Below, one piece after another: positions 1-11,818 of a stretch of DNA of 38,940 nucleotides. Made by a program: the position numbers and the translations under genes. The stretch spans positions 1-38,940 of the forward strand of contig MARA01000094.1 of the NCBI GenBank assembly GCA_001792895.1. Reading direction: 5' to 3'. Source of the DNA: Lentinus brumalis. Taxonomy: Eukaryota; Basidiomycota; Agaricomycetes; Polyporales; Polyporaceae. Every line of letters starts with the position of its first letter. The first letter of the stretch is position 1. The notes under the pieces are model-generated. The model had not been told where the DNA came from. It was given only the letters and a program-made list of their open reading frames with translations, and ran no database searches.

Positions 1-1
1 C

Positions 2-2020
2 CCCTACGAGTCCCTTCTACAGGTCCCATCGGAGAAACTACGCGAGTTATTCCAACTCTGCATCGACTCCGGGACCGTCCCGGAGGACTGGCTCACGGCA
101 ATCGTGGCAGCCGTGAAGAAGCCTCGCAAAGATGGCACGATTCCCAAGAACTACCACGCTATTGGGCTGGAGAGCGCTTTTCTCAAGATGTTGACTCTCG
201 TCATCGACCGCCGGCTACGCGAATGGGCTGAAGCAACGGATACCCTCCCGTATGCGCCAAGCGGCTTTCGTAAGAGCCACCTCACCGTCAATAACCCCGC
301 ATCATGCATGCCTGAAGCCTGGGGCGCTCGCTCTATTTGATGCTGCTGGACAATGAGAACACATTCCCATCCGTACACCAAGCCGCCTTGTGGGTGAAGC
401 TCATGCGATTCGGTGCCGGCAGTCCGCTGCTGGACTGGCTACGACGCCTCTACGCTGACTTGCGGTACGTACTCCGCTTCAACGGCGAGTTCTCAGAGCA
501 ATTCCGTGCGGCGGCGGCATCTTGGTTGGCGACCCTGCGTCTCCGATCCTCTCATCACGGACCTCCTGCTTTCTCCGCACCCAGACGATATCGAGCTCGC
601 AACCACGCTGGTCAACTTGCTCCTCATCGCCGACAATATTGCTGCCATGTCTATGTCCAATGGCGGCATCCAGAGCAAGGCCGAACAGGTTGCCAACTTG
701 TGCGCTGCGAGTCTCCTGATTCTCTGCGTCCGAAGTCGATCATCATGGTATTCAACGCACTCCAGAAACGCCCGGTACTTATTCATGGCAGGCCGATGCA
801 CCTCTTCGAGACAGCTACATACGCCGGCATGACGTTCACCTCCACACACCGAGGTAAATTCGTGCGACACTACGAAGTTAACGCGGCCGCAGCACGCAAC
901 ATTGCCAACACGTCGCTCTGTTTAGAATCCCGTGTTGGCACGCTCCAGCCGTGTTCCGTACTCTCCACGTACAGCGCCCTCATGGAGCCACACCTGGTTC
1001 ATGGCTGCGATGCCGCGATCGACGTCCGTCAGACGTCTTTGGCACCCTTACTGGCCGTGCAGACCACGGACTTCCGCCGCGCGTTGGCCGTCAGTCCTCG
1101 CTCCTTCACCATCCCCCTGTACACGGACAAACTGGCATCTGGCCACTTCGCTATCGACGCGCGAGCTTAGTATCACGCTGGCTCGTCTACGTCCCTCTTG
1201 AACGGCCTGCGATTGCACTCGCGGCCGTACAGGATGCTTGGGAACTTGCCCAACCACATGAGTCCGCCCCCAATGGCCACTTGTTCTGGTGTAGCGACTT
1301 ACGCCACTCGGTCTACACCCTCCCCTTCCCGTTCCCCTTCCCGGTTCCCCTCTTCGGTTCCCCTTCACGGTTCCCCTTCCACTGGAAACCCCGCCGGCTC
1401 TGGACCGTGTCAAAGCGACTCTCATCGAAGTCGAGTCCTCCGTCGCCCAGCACCTGTACGTCTGTGTCACGAAATCCTGCAAGCTCCCAGTGATTACAAC
1501 ACGTTTTGAGCGCAGCCCTCAGCCCTTCACGCTGTCGCTCCTTTGTCGCCGCAACCCTACCTCGTTGTCTCTCATCCGAAGCACCGAGAGGCCCTGGTAC
1601 GGTTCCTGTGCTCCAACCGTCGTCTCGGTGTGGAGGAAGGCCGCCACCAATCCCCGAACGTACCACAGCAGCTTCATATCTGCCGTTTCTGTCGTAGTTG
1701 ATTGTCGCGAATCCTGTCTATTGGCTGCCCTCGACGACCTGTCGGAGCCCCTTCCAGGTGCGCGGCAGATGTTCCATCGTATGCAGGCTTGGGACTTCCA
1801 GGACTTCCTTTTACGTATACATCGTCTTCTGGCTACACTGGCACATTTCGTCTACGAACTGTCCCTACCTCTCGACACCGTACCCCTCTATTACTTGATA
1901 GCGAGGCCGAGCTTCGAGCTCTGTAATGCGTCCGCGGGTCTCTATACATTTCTTCTTTCTGACCTCCGGCTGTCTTTATGGCGGATACCTGGGAGGGACG
2001 GACATCAGCGGTTCAAGTAA
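2..2020 (+). pseudogene. Non-LTR (LINE-type) reverse transcriptase remnant, truncated by window edge
   Basis: Degraded reverse transcriptase of a LINE-type retrotransposon, in the style common in Agaricomycetes. The reading order is RT-like but jumps between frames. 2-340 carries the NYHAIGLES and GFRK-like blocks. From about 343 there is LYLMLLDNENTFPS followed by ALWVKLMRFG. Near 525 comes the block VGDPASPILS. Near 600-680 comes LLIADNIAAMSMS, where the usual ADD catalytic motif reads ADN. From about 730-1170 there is YAGMTFTSTHRGKF and the downstream thumb-like region. 1490-2020 looks like the decayed C-terminal region. At least three frame changes, several stops and the altered catalytic motif mean the copy cannot be active. 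The 5' part lies outside the window; no poly-A tail or target duplication was found near 2020-2120, so the 3' boundary is approximate. Confidence 0.8.
1321..1380. repeat. Short imperfect minisatellite, GGTTCCCCTTC-like units
   Basis: Four to five imperfect copies of an 11-12 bp unit of the form CGGTTCCCCTTC sit inside the decayed reverse transcriptase. They look like replication-slippage expansion within dead coding sequence. Confidence 0.7.
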
Positions 2021-2247
2021 TTCGCATTGTTCCGACAGATCGTTAGACACCGAGTTCAGCATCGAGATCACCTCATCCACGACATTGGTGTATCCTGAGC
2101 AGATTATACATTGAATTTTGCCGCTCCAAGTGCCCAACGCCGGAGCGAAGTCCGCGTATTAAACCTGCTGAACGGCAATAAGCACAGGCACAGCCTCATA
2201 CACCACAGTGAAACCTATCACACATAAGTAAGTGATACCACCAAACC

Positions 2248-3385
2248 CTACTCCCCGCCAATTACCTCAGAGGACGCAGGGGACGGGGACTGCTTGGCAC
2301 GCGCCTTTCTGCGATGGTCGTACAGCGGATAGAGGCAGGCCCCATAAGGAGGAGGTGAAGGCGGTCGACTACAATCAGTATAGTCGATATACCACACTCG
2401 TTCAGCGGCATCCAGATCATATGGAGTTGGCAGCGAGGCAAACTCGCGACGCCCATTATAAAGCGTGTTCCATATTTTATTCTGCCACGAGCACGGGTCA
2501 GTGTTGTCAAACTGAGTGGCTCCGAGCGCGAACAAGTACGTACCACCCAGCTCATAGTTGTCGTCTCACGAAAATAGGAATAGTGTCCCATGAGCAGTGC
2601 AATGATCTCGTAACCGAGGAGACACCGTCGTGGTGCACTGACCAGGGCGAGCAGGCACAGCGTCGTCCAGGCACATCGGGGTTTGCCACCCTTAGGTGGA
2701 GGAGGAATAAGGTCCAACCCCACCTCATGATTCTCGCCGGACATGCCAAGGCGTCTGTAGACCTCGTGCGCGGGCGGAGTCTTGCTATTGACAAAGTTTC
2801 GAACATCGTAGCCGATGCGGTCGTGCGACAACGCGGGAGTGTAATGCTCCCCCCAGTATCGCAATGTGTCTGTACCACAACCCTTCAACACGGCGCTCTT
2901 CAACAGAAAGCTATACTGTACTCACAGCCGTTCTGGTCCAGTCGAAATACGATCAACGTGCCCCAGCTATAGCCGGTCACATCAGCCTGGTAAAATGTCT
3001 TGCATTCTCCAGGCGCGAGCTGCAAAGAGTCATAATACTTATCTGTGAGCATGTTATCCCGCTCCGGCACTCCTCACTTCACCTTTGGCGGAGTAGGCAA
3101 GGATGCTTTCTGGTAAGGTGTTGTGTGCCCGAGCTCTGCCCGCAAGGCGGGAAGCACTTCATAATGATTGGAACGGGTCGAGGGCCCCGATTGGATCCTG
3201 GCGGCACTGCCCTGCTGACAGTGGTCGGCCACTGCTGACACTCCGGAGACTGCTCCCGTTTGTCGTACTGCTGTGTCCTTCATGGGGTAGTACTGAATGC
3301 TCAAGTGGAGGGGCTCGGTGAGGCTGATGTCGTGGGATTCAGGCAAGATCCATACACGATAAGTACAACATGATACTACAAGCAC
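2248..3385 (-). CDS. Unrecognised spliced protein gene, exon model tentative
   Basis: I do not recognise this protein. On the minus strand, two stretches fit together across a plausible 56-nt intron at 2870-2925 (donor GTGAGT, acceptor GTACAG, phase 1). The upstream exon contains YYDSLQLAPGECKTFYQADV and GYSWGTLIVFRLDQNG. The downstream one begins TLRYWGEHYTPALSHDRIGY. The 3' portion (2248-2520) switches frame and reads LGGTYLFALGATQFDNTDP, ending in a basic tail with PSPPPYGACLYPLYDHRRKA just before the stop at 2248. The 3105-3385 portion is open but less convincing. Frame changes near 2530 and 3060 could be introns or damage. Residue composition and frame continuity at one junction support coding; no domain, signal peptide or catalytic motif was identified. 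Confidence 0.35.
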
Positions 3386-4125
3386 TGCATTTCAGTCCGC
3401 ATGCGGCTTCGCAAGGCGCTTGGTCAGCACTTAGGCCGGGTGGTCGACATCAACTGCGGCGGGTTAAATTTCCCTTCTCAGTTCTGTCTGAGGGGAGACA
3501 ATTGAATGAGTGGACTATCAACGTGCGACTTACGTTTTGCTGCCCATCAGAAACCTCGCAATTTACTAAGACCACCGTCCGTGCGGTGGCAGTGAGCACT
3601 CCACAGCACAGTGCGGAAAAGCATGCAAACCTTCAAGTCAGCCCTCGTCACTGCACGGTCTTCTCTCGAATGGACATACAAGACTCATGTGTATGGAAAG
3701 ACTCTGAAAGGTTTATGTGGCTCGATGACTGGTAAATCATCCAAATATATAGTAGATCCAGCTGCGCAGAAAGCGTATAAACAAGTATGCCTGAATAAGG
3801 GAGCCGCAATGTGTAGAAGGTACAATTTACGAAGTTGAAGCCAATTCTGTTGGAGGACAACTGTACGGAGCTCTGAACAAGGTGAGCTTTGCACTGCCAG
3901 TGCCACCAGTTCTCTCAGTGTCTCTCAGTGTCTCTCAGTGTCTCTCAATGCTCTCAGTATTTTCCCAACTTACTGATGTAAATTCCAAACAAGCCTTCAC
4001 TCGCACTCTTGTGAAATGGAATAAGCACCAGAGGAGCCCATGAGACCCAGTACAAGCGAAGCTTATACTTACAGCACTTGTACATATACTAGTGTATACT
4101 TTCATTATATTCCCATATGGCTGCT
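3386..4125. other. Intergenic stretch with no supported gene
   Basis: Only short overlapping open frames occur on both strands. The one clear structure is the 10-bp tandem repeat at 3911-3950. Confidence 0.5.
3911..3950. repeat. 10-bp tandem repeat, four copies of TCTCTCAGTG
   Basis: Three perfect copies and one copy with a single change (TCTCTCAATG) lie head to tail, followed by a partial fifth copy. Confidence 0.9.
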
Positions 4126-4821
4126 TCATGCTGACTGACTTGGCTCCTTAATACCACAATTCTTTCTAACCTACACATAGAAACATCAGCGGTGGTCATG
4201 TTACTTGGCGTATGCCATACCTGATGTCTTCGCAGTGTGTCCTTCCTCATAAAGCTCTTTCCGCATCCACCTTGACAGGCAAACGGCTCTTGCTTGGTGT
4301 GTATTTTATGGTGGCGATGCACGTTGTACGGGGAGCAGAAGGAGCGTAGACATAGAACACATAGAAACTTTTTGTGCAGGGTAGCAGGATGATCAACTGC
4401 GGTCTGGCGATATTGCAGCTGTGAGTTGAGCCTCGCTTCCGAGTAGGTGTATATCACCCAGGTGACCTGCACAGGCATGGGTGCTAGAGAATTCTCTCCA
4501 ACAGATTCCATTTGAGAGTGCGCTGCAGGGCCCAGGCAAAATGTAAGCATTTGAGTGTTCCAATGGCTGAGGGTACCCACCATGAGGTGCTTCATTGGGA
4601 AAACAATCAATCTGGCTGGATACAACAGCAGCACTGTTCACCACCACTCCATGTGTAGAGGTGAGACCTTGCTTGTAGTCATGAAGGTGATGAGTGTTTG
4701 CTTCTTCGTCAACATCCACTGGTTGATACTGGTCAACTGCAACAGTGCACGGATTAGCTGCCATTGGTATTGGCTCCACAGGCTGAGGTGTTGTTGTTGT
4801 GTGCAGAGAATATGGCGGCAT
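4126..4821 (-). CDS. C2H2/C2HC zinc-finger protein, paralog 1
   Basis: Likely a small nuclear DNA-binding protein. Model: complement join of 4126-4170, 4221-4418, 4467-4522 and 4581-4821, giving 179 aa from the Met at 4821. Introns are 50, 48 and 58 nt; two end with good branch-like sites (GCTCAAC, GCTTAC), and all frames join. The N-terminal half is low-complexity, rich in Pro, Thr and Gln. Finger 1 is C119-x2-C122 ... H135/H139. Finger 2 has C147-x3-C151, the block GCGKSFMRKDTLRRHQ, then after splicing VRKNCG, making a C2HC finger of the kind common in basidiomycetes. If the last intron were retained, the finger would end H-x3-H instead. The true start may lie in an upstream exon near 5002-5072 (ATG at 5072, donor GTAAGT after TPSVFTQQ), but I could not join it in phase with confidence. 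Paralogous to the gene at 6476-7385. Confidence 0.7.
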
Positions 4822-5034
4822 TGAAAGAGCGCTTGGGGGCTTGTCATCGACTGTAGCTGATGAGCCACCAAACAATCACTCTTTATGTCCTAGATACGCT
4901 AACAGACACCATTACAGGACATAATGCTAGTGAACAATTCCATTACCTGTAATTACCTCACTAAGCACTTTGCCTACATATTACAAACAATACACTTACC
5001 TGCTGTGTAAACACGGAGGGTGTAATTTGCATTC

Positions 5035-5410
5035 TGAGATGATCAGGCAACAGGCAGAAGCTCAGGGTCATTCACGGAGGCTTTACGCAGCAGCGATGCC
5101 GTGTTCCGGATCAGTCACATATCCAATAGCCAATGCTTTGTAGGATGACAGACAGACACTCAGGGTCATTGACGGAGGCTTTACACAGCAGCATGCCGCA
5201 TTCTGACTCAGTTCTATCTTTGATAGCCAATGCTTCATGCGATGACAAGCGGGAGCCCAGGGTCATTGACGGAGGCTTTACGCCGCAGCGATGCCATGTT
5301 CCGGATCCGTCCCATGTCCAACAGCCAATGCTTCATGGGACAACAAGCAGAAGCTCGGGGTGTTTACAGTCACTACAGAGGTGTTACGCAGTGGCAATGC
5401 CATACACTGC
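5035..5410. repeat. 98-bp tandem repeat, about 3.5-4 copies
   Basis: The anchor CAGGGTCATTGACGGAGGC recurs at 5063 (one change), 5161 and 5258, with a more diverged copy at 5356, so spacing is 98, 97 and 98 bp. Each unit also contains GCAGC-GATGCC and a CCAATGCTTCATG-like block. Copies differ at many positions, so it is an old array. Open frames across it are short and not protein-like. Confidence 0.85.
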
Positions 5411-5555
5411 GTGAGGGATCCAAGTATCTAGCTAAAATTTCCAAGTCCCACCACATTACGGTTTACTAGTACTAGTATCGCCATCGAGTCAGCCTAGTGT
5501 AGGATTGCACAAGTGGCAAGTTCGGCCGTAACCAGCCTCATGCCGTTATAATCTA

Positions 5556-6098
5556 TGATCTATGATCATCATCATCATCGTGCCAGCGGTGAACACCTAT
5601 CCGAACTGCTGGCCGTATATGGCATACGTCAAACTGCTACTGATGCATTAGTGTCACCCCACCGAGACAGAAACACCCTGCCGACACGTCTGATGTCCAT
5701 TGCAGCGGGTTGCGGCATATTCCAAGCTCTCGTCACGTCCGTTGCCAGTGGCCACCACGTCTCGCATAGCGAGACCTAACGAGTCTGTCCATCCCATTCC
5801 TCGATCCCACGCAGATGCATGCAATGGTGACCTCAACAAGTTCTTTTCAAGTCTGGTCATGCCAATGCTGCACATGTTACCAATCTTCCTGGATATTGGC
5901 ATCAGAAGCCACCAGAAGCTCATTGCAGTGGCCCGGGGTGTACCAGACGTGGACGGGTTGTTCTGCCAGTATCTTGACCACAAAGACATGGACAAGGTAG
6001 ATGTAGTGATTCTCAAGCAGGCACCCAATGTACGCAGCCTCCCGACCATGTCAGCTGCCGCGCTAAGCTCATGCTCTCTCAGAGGCTGCGTATTGTAG
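5556..6098 (+). CDS. Fragment of an uncharacterised fungal protein, SAM-like segment
   Basis: The most protein-like part is 5815-6030, containing DLNKFFSSLVMPMLHMLPIF followed by LDIGIRSHQKLIAV and ending near KVDVVILKQA. This resembles a short all-helical SAM-like segment seen at the ends of some basidiomycete hypothetical proteins; that comparison is from memory and weak. An upstream open frame (5556-5779) contains EHLSELLAVYGIRQTATDAL but is in another frame, so an intron or decay lies between. The opposite strand is also open (5654-6118) but reads less naturally. Probably a gene fragment; the boundaries are not determined. Confidence 0.3.
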
Positions 6099-6475
6099 CC
6101 GTCATTCCAGGATGGCACAATTTGTTAAATGCTATGGTTACATGGTTCCAGTAATAGATGGCTCTTTCGTTGTCTCTTAGGTACATTCATTCATACATCG
6201 GTGTACCATCGCAGAATGTTGATTGGCACCCCGAACAGAGGTGAAGGACCTCCCACATCCGGGGTAGAAGCAATCGTATGCTGCCATTTGAACTTGTGAG
6301 TGAGTCTAGAATATGTCTGCAGGAGGCATACCTTTAGTTGCATGCTTATTCATTGTATGGTGACGGAGAGTATAAGGGGTCCAGTACGACTTGGTGCAAC
6401 CTGCAAATGTGCACGCATATGCTAGAAAATATCACAGGGTTATCGACATCATACATGTTCTGTGCTGGAGCAACA

Positions 6476-7166
6476 TCACTTACTGCCTTTGTACTTTTCT
6501 TGAATGCTACCGAGACCATGGAAGCGGTATAGGTGTCTCTTGAGCGTATGCTTATTCGCAAATAACTTCCCACATCCTCGCTCGAGGCATATGGGTTCAT
6601 ACTGCATACATAGATACGTCAGTGACAAATGGAAACAGTGTAGCATCGAGGATGATCTGGTGCACCGTATTTAACTCGTCTGACACCACAGAACATTCTG
6701 CCTCTGGTAGGAATATCTGGCTGCCAATTGGTGCAGGGTGTGGCAAGTGAAGAGCAGATGGATCTGAGGGATCTGTATGATAACCATCATGGCCTTCATG
6801 TATTTGCGAAGATGAAGACATCAACTCCTGCATGTGACTTGAGAATATCTCCAGAGGTATATGTCCATTGCTCACCTGATATGGTACACGCACGGATATT
6901 TCACAATTGGTATAGTTGACACCATTCAGTGACCCGCCAACCGACAGTGTGGTGTCAGTGATGGCCAATGGTGGGTCTATACTGAAATTGCCACACAAGT
7001 TGGTCTGTAGTAACGTTAATGATGAGCTCGACACAGCTTATATTAAATGAACCTCAGGCTTGTAGAGTTCATTGCCGGGCACTGCGAGAATATGCCACCA
7101 GTGTAATTCCTGTGCGGATAACTTTCTTTCTGGTGGTGGGATCACTGGAGCATCCAGATCTGCCAT
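6476..7166 (-). CDS. C2H2 zinc-finger protein, paralog 2 (single finger)
   Basis: Model: complement join of 6476-6601, 6666-7004 and 7053-7166 (192 aa from the Met at 7166). Introns are 64 nt (branch-like CACTGAC) and 48 nt (donor GTTCAT, weak), both phase 0. The final exon encodes one clear finger, ICLERGCGKLFANKHTLKRH followed by LYRFH, with spacing C-x4-C-x12-H-x4-H. The middle exon is low-complexity (Ser, Pro, Asp). An alternative Met at 7385 lies in the same frame, so the protein may be longer. The arrangement (long unstructured N-terminus, finger at the extreme C-terminus, same strand) matches the gene at 4126-4821, which has two fingers; the first finger is missing here. Likely a DNA-binding nuclear protein; target unknown. 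Confidence 0.6.
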
Positions 7167-7391
7167 GAGCGGCACTATACGCTTGAGAGAGGCACAGGTA
7201 TGATGATGTGGTGGCTGACACCACTCGAACTGATCGTGAAATGTGATGGGCAAACAACAACTTCCCCTCTTGAAGGGCTGACAAATGCTCATGATTTCCA
7301 AAAAGAATGGGACGTCGGGGTTAGCCGAGCCCCTGGCGAACATGCGAGACTCACATGGACGCCACGTTGGCCACATGGTTCCCATGTGCAC

Positions 7392-9316
7392 TACTTAGTG
7401 TTCTTGTAAGCTGTAAGCTGCTTACATACCAGCTTGCTTGGTTGAACTTCTTCTCACGACTACCTTATCAAAGCTTTGGCCCAATCCAGGGAGCTTGCAA
7501 GTTATGACTCATGCTATTCCCACCTATTTCATCGCCTCAGGCTTGAATGACGTCATTACAAAGCGTGTTGCGCTCGCAGCTATCGTACTCGACGCTCTTC
7601 GCTCTTGTATCTTACGAGGTCTTACAACTTACTGGACATATTAGAACTTATGATGTTTCGACTTACCAGCATCTTAGAGATCTTATAGAACTTACACATA
7701 TAAACACCAAAGTGTGGCAAAGGTTCACCTGAAACCCACGTTGAAGTCCTGTAAGGTGGTGTGATTGCTGACTGATAGAACCACCAAAGCATCGAGAAGT
7801 TTGTGGTTTGCGTGGATGAGACAGTATAGCATGCTGGAGCCGTGCAAAACATTGTAAAGTCTGCGGTTGAAGTGAGGTAAGGCCTGCCCTAAGCTTAACC
7901 GGCAACTTCCACTCGAACCTCGCCAGCACCATGCTTGACTCCCACCAGGCTCTCTGGTGTCTTCCTGCTACATCCTCCACTCCTGGCTTAGCCTCAGCTG
8001 TATAGAACACATTGCTGGTACTTGAGCTTAAATTTCATCGACCTATCGCTTTCCTCTCGCATGAACTGCTCCTGCTGCCGCTTATCGGGCCTTCTGGGTC
8101 TTTGCTGTGAATCCATCCATGATCACACGGCAATAGGAGTGGATTGGGCAGCGATGGATTGGAGGAGCTGAGCGCGATTCGATGATGAGATCAGTGGTAA
8201 GTCCTTTTGTCATTATTTGCATGCCGCAAGCACCCTTTCCCCTACTTCCCCTACGTTTTGCCTTCTGTCCTTGCTGTCACAGTTTTGCACTCCCCGAGTA
8301 CAGGTCATACAGCAGTCATCGCTACCATGTACCATGCCTTTTTGCTAGCGGTGAGACTGAGCACGCAGAAGATCGGGAACCAGTTCTGCGGGCACGGGCA
8401 CCGGCGAGTCGAGAACGAAGGAGTTCACACAATGGGCGCGATTGTTGTGTCCGAACAGGTTGAGACAGGTACGTGCTCCATGCATCATCGTTGTCACATG
8501 CTGACTTGCCCTCCCCAGATGCTGTATGTGCTCGCTCGTTGTGGTCGCGTGCAATAGTGCATGGTCGACAACTCCCCGAGTATGTCCAGGGCTTGTGCGC
8601 TCAGCCTCGTGTTTGATGTCCTCCTGCATTAGGTAAGTTCCCTATCCAGCTGTGACCCGCCTGCTGATTGCCTGCCACTGTAGAGGGTGCGTTCCTCGGG
8701 AGCGCATTATCATTGTGTGGAAGGAGGTATATTGTATGCGTACAGGCAGTTGTATGTTGTAGTTGTATTCGAATGCAATGTTTACGTCCAAGCTCTGTGT
8801 GATAAAGAAGCTGTCGCCTTGTGACCCTGTATAGGGCTTGTGGTCTTTTCTAATGTTTCACCTAAGTTCCTTGTAAGTTGCTCGGAAGATGTCCTATAAG
8901 TTCAGTTGATCTTAGGAGGGGATGGGTACATAACCAAACAGCGTACGGCTTACACCATCTTACCCATCTTACCGTAGCTCGGTAAGATCCATAAGATGAT
9001 TTGCGACATTGCCGATGGAGTGGTAGGAACGGCCCGCAGATTTTCTTCCTGCAGCATAGGAGGGATAATATTTCTTCGTCGGCAGAGTGGAAGCTCAAGA
9101 GGAGGTGCAAGAGGGATGTTCTGTTCGAGCTCAGACCTTGACATTGACATGTCTGAGCGGGCTCGAGAGATAGTACTCCCTGTAGAGAAGGGAGCACAAA
9201 AAGTGGAGGAGGATGGCAACGGGGTGAGAGAAGATGTCTCCGAAGGGGAGACAGCGCTGTAGCAACACTTGCAGAACCAGAAGGGAAGGAATGATAATGT
9301 ATGTAATGTCCATAAA
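7392..9316. other. Long stretch with no convincing protein gene; possible spliced plus-strand transcript
   Basis: No long protein-like frame is present. On the plus strand two very intron-like segments occur: 8469-8518 (50 nt, GTACGT ... CCCCAG, branch-like TGCTGAC) and 8633-8683 (51 nt, GTAAGT ... TGTAG, branch-like GCTGAT). A further GTAAGT lies at 8197. Joining across 8469-8518 gives only a short open frame (ending GLCAQPRV), and the exon between the two introns closes in the frame that would continue. This could be a non-coding or UTR-rich transcript, or a decayed gene. Confidence 0.3.
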
Positions 9317-11060
9317 CTACATATATACACTATGGTTACGCCGTTTATACAACTCCTCCAGCACACAATTCCAACTCGAAGATATATACATGCCCTTCCA
9401 ATGTGCTAATACCCTTCCATTATGCCGTTCCACATCTGTATCCACAACTGGACCACCGTCATCGAGGTGCGGAAAGCAGGTGTCTAACCACTCTGCACAT
9501 AATGCGTAATCGTGCACCGTAGCCACAGACACATTCAAAAAGCGTAAGTTGTGGGGGGAAATGTCATCCAACCTCACCTCTTTTTCCGTCTCCGCAGAAA
9601 GATACAACATTGGAAGTGATATCCAAGTCAGCTCCGGGCACCTCGATGTCAACTGCAGCAACCCATTGTATGTGATCATGCAGCTATCCATCGAATGGTG
9701 GACAAAGGGTCGCTCGCGCGAATCTACCATAAGCTCTGTGAGCTTAGGCCATGCCGCTGCCATGCGTGTGAGGTCCATGTCTTCAAAGTGTATGTCGGGA
9801 AAGGGAATGTCAAGAATGATTGTATGAATGCAGTGGAGGTTGAAGAGTGGGTCGATGATAGCTGAGAGTGGCAAGGCATCCATCTCATAAGGAGGATCCA
9901 CTGAAAGATGGTCCAAGGAGCACTGGAAGATCTGCAACTGTGCAAAGGTACAAGCCCATAACCGGCACCGTTCCCGGTATATGGAGATGTCCTCATAATG
10001 GAATGTCTCCACTTCAAGGTGTATGAGAGGGGCATCCTTGAATATCTGGTACAGATGTCCGGTGCTTGGGTGGTCTCTGACAACCAGGCGACCAAGGGAT
10101 GGAAAGAGCGGGATGGGAAGATGCTGTGAAGTGGATGGAGGGGATGTATGCTCCGGCTCAAACTCGAGATTCAGAATCAACTGCTCAAGGTGAAGCAATG
10201 ATCCCAAATGGTAGATTCCGGCTGTCTCTGTCCGCATGGTGCCCAATAGGAGGTAGTCGCATGTGATTGTGAGAATGCGAACATTGTGGAAACAAGCAAT
10301 GGCAATAAAGGAGGAAGGTGATTGTAGGGTGCCCAGGAGGATACTGAGGGTGTTGACCTTGTCGGTTATCAGAGAGGCATTTGACAGCAGAGAGGAGCAG
10401 CCAAACTGCCAGTCCTTCCGTTCTTGGCCCCTTTGAGACAACCATGGGTGACGGAACCGGAGCTGAAGATCGTGGATGGATGGTGCCAGAAAACACAATG
10501 TTGGCAGTCCCGATTCATCGGTGACATCCCAGTGGAGAGTGTCTAGACGGGGCAGCAGTGTGCATCCTCCAGACCTCATGAGTATGCAGCCCCATGTGCT
10601 TAAATGGACCTTGAGGACGAGAGATCCAAATCGCATCTCCTCCACAAATAGCTGACGGACCATAGCGGCATAGTAGCGCATCCTATCCCAATCTGCGTGA
10701 AGAATGGGTCCAGTGAGACCCTAACAACCTCAGTTGACACTCTCAGTTCTACTTTGACTGCTTAGATGCACGCACATATTTGACATAAACCACGTCCTGC
10801 GCTCGCTCAATCTCTCTCTCCTTGCTTGCGCTAGTAGGTAGGAACGTAGACAGCAATTGAAGCAATGGCATTATTGATTCCATCCGTCTCCAAAGAACCG
10901 GGAGGGCCAGGTCACGGAGTATAGTGCTGGAGCGAGCAAGACTTGACAGTGTCGCCGTACGTGTTCGCTGTTCGCCATCACGTAAGTAAGACCAATGCTC
11001 GAACCTGTACCAGGATATGATCTCCCGCAGGACATCAGCATTGCAATACGTTTGGGGCAT
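9317..11060 (-). CDS. F-box-type protein, paralog 1 (intact)
   Basis: Likely an F-box adaptor of an SCF ubiquitin ligase. Model: complement join of 9317-10720 and 10776-11060, 562 aa. The start is the Met at 11060, because the other three paralogs begin at the equivalent site just before a D(V/I)LREI-like motif. The 55-nt intron (GTGCGT ... TTGTTAG) follows a Tyr codon, as in the paralogs. The N-terminus (about residues 8-60) has an F-box-like pattern: DVLREIISWY ... TLSSLARSSTILRDLALPVLW, then SIMPLLQLL. The rest is a leucine-rich, repeat-like C-terminal region with a conserved end (HDYALCAEWLDTCFP ... WNCVLEELYKRRN). No stops or frame breaks. It sits in a same-strand cluster with paralogs 2 and 3. 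Substrate unknown; family call is by pattern, not by search. Confidence 0.8.
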
Positions 11061-11818
11061 GACGATGATCAAGAGGGGGCAGTAGGAAGGAAGTGACAAC
11101 CGACAGTGCAGGGGCGGTCAAGCTTGTCGGCTGCAGTTTTATGAATTACCAATCAGTCTTGGACTTGACAAATATAGCTGACACTATGACACATATAATA
11201 TTGAGAGTCATTTCAGGGCCTGTTCAGCTGCGCGCTGACTCCGTCCCGACTCTGACTCAACTTCTGTAAGCGCCGTCCGGAGTGTGCCGGCTGTGACTGA
11301 TGGTGATGTAAGCTATGACTCACTGACATGCTCATTGGCGCACAGAGGGTGGGCCAAGAGTCGGGCAAGGAGCTAAGTCCTGCCACGATGAGGGGGCAGT
11401 CGGGCATGGCTGACTGGCCCAAATGCTGCTACAGGTTGCACATGACACCATCAGTGGAAGGAATGCGTTTAGCGGGCCCCAGAGGCCCCGAACCGAACCT
11501 CGTGAAAATTGACATTTTCACCAGGTACTGTAGCTGCGCCGGTACTCCCGATGATGAGTGAGCTGCTGTAGACGATGAGCTAAAAGTCAGCCCGTCTTCT
11601 TAATGTATGGATAAGCTGCCCATTTACACAACAACAATTCCAGGGATGCTACACTGCGGGCAAGCACTCATTCCCTCCAGCATCACATTCAACAGATCTG
11701 CACCTTCACAATCAAACCATATGTGGATCAAATACACGGAAAAACAATGTCAGTTTTCTAGTCCACTGGGTGCAACAAAACCCAAAATGGTGAAGAGATT
11801 ACAAATGTAGTGACTGTA
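11061..11818. other. Intergenic region containing a dispersed repeat
   Basis: No gene supported. 11257-11460 is related to 17281-17490 (see repeat entries). The remainder, including 11600-11818, shows no recognisable structure. Confidence 0.5.
11257..11460. repeat. Dispersed repeat, copy A
   Basis: Shares several blocks in the same order with 17281-17490, for example GTGACTGATGG / ATGACTGATGG, TGCCACGATGAGGGGGCAGT / TGCCACAATGAGGGGGACAG, and GGCCCAAATGCTG / TGCCCAAATATTG. The copies are clearly diverged. Both lie 200-300 bp upstream of a minus-strand gene start. Class unknown, perhaps an old non-autonomous element. Confidence 0.6.

Noticed and set aside
5555..5580. Short ATC microsatellite as a notable feature
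   Set aside because: Only about four or five short units; too small to be meaningful.
9549..9827. Plus-strand open frames across the F-box genes
   Set aside because: They are antisense shadows of clear minus-strand coding sequence with conserved paralogs.
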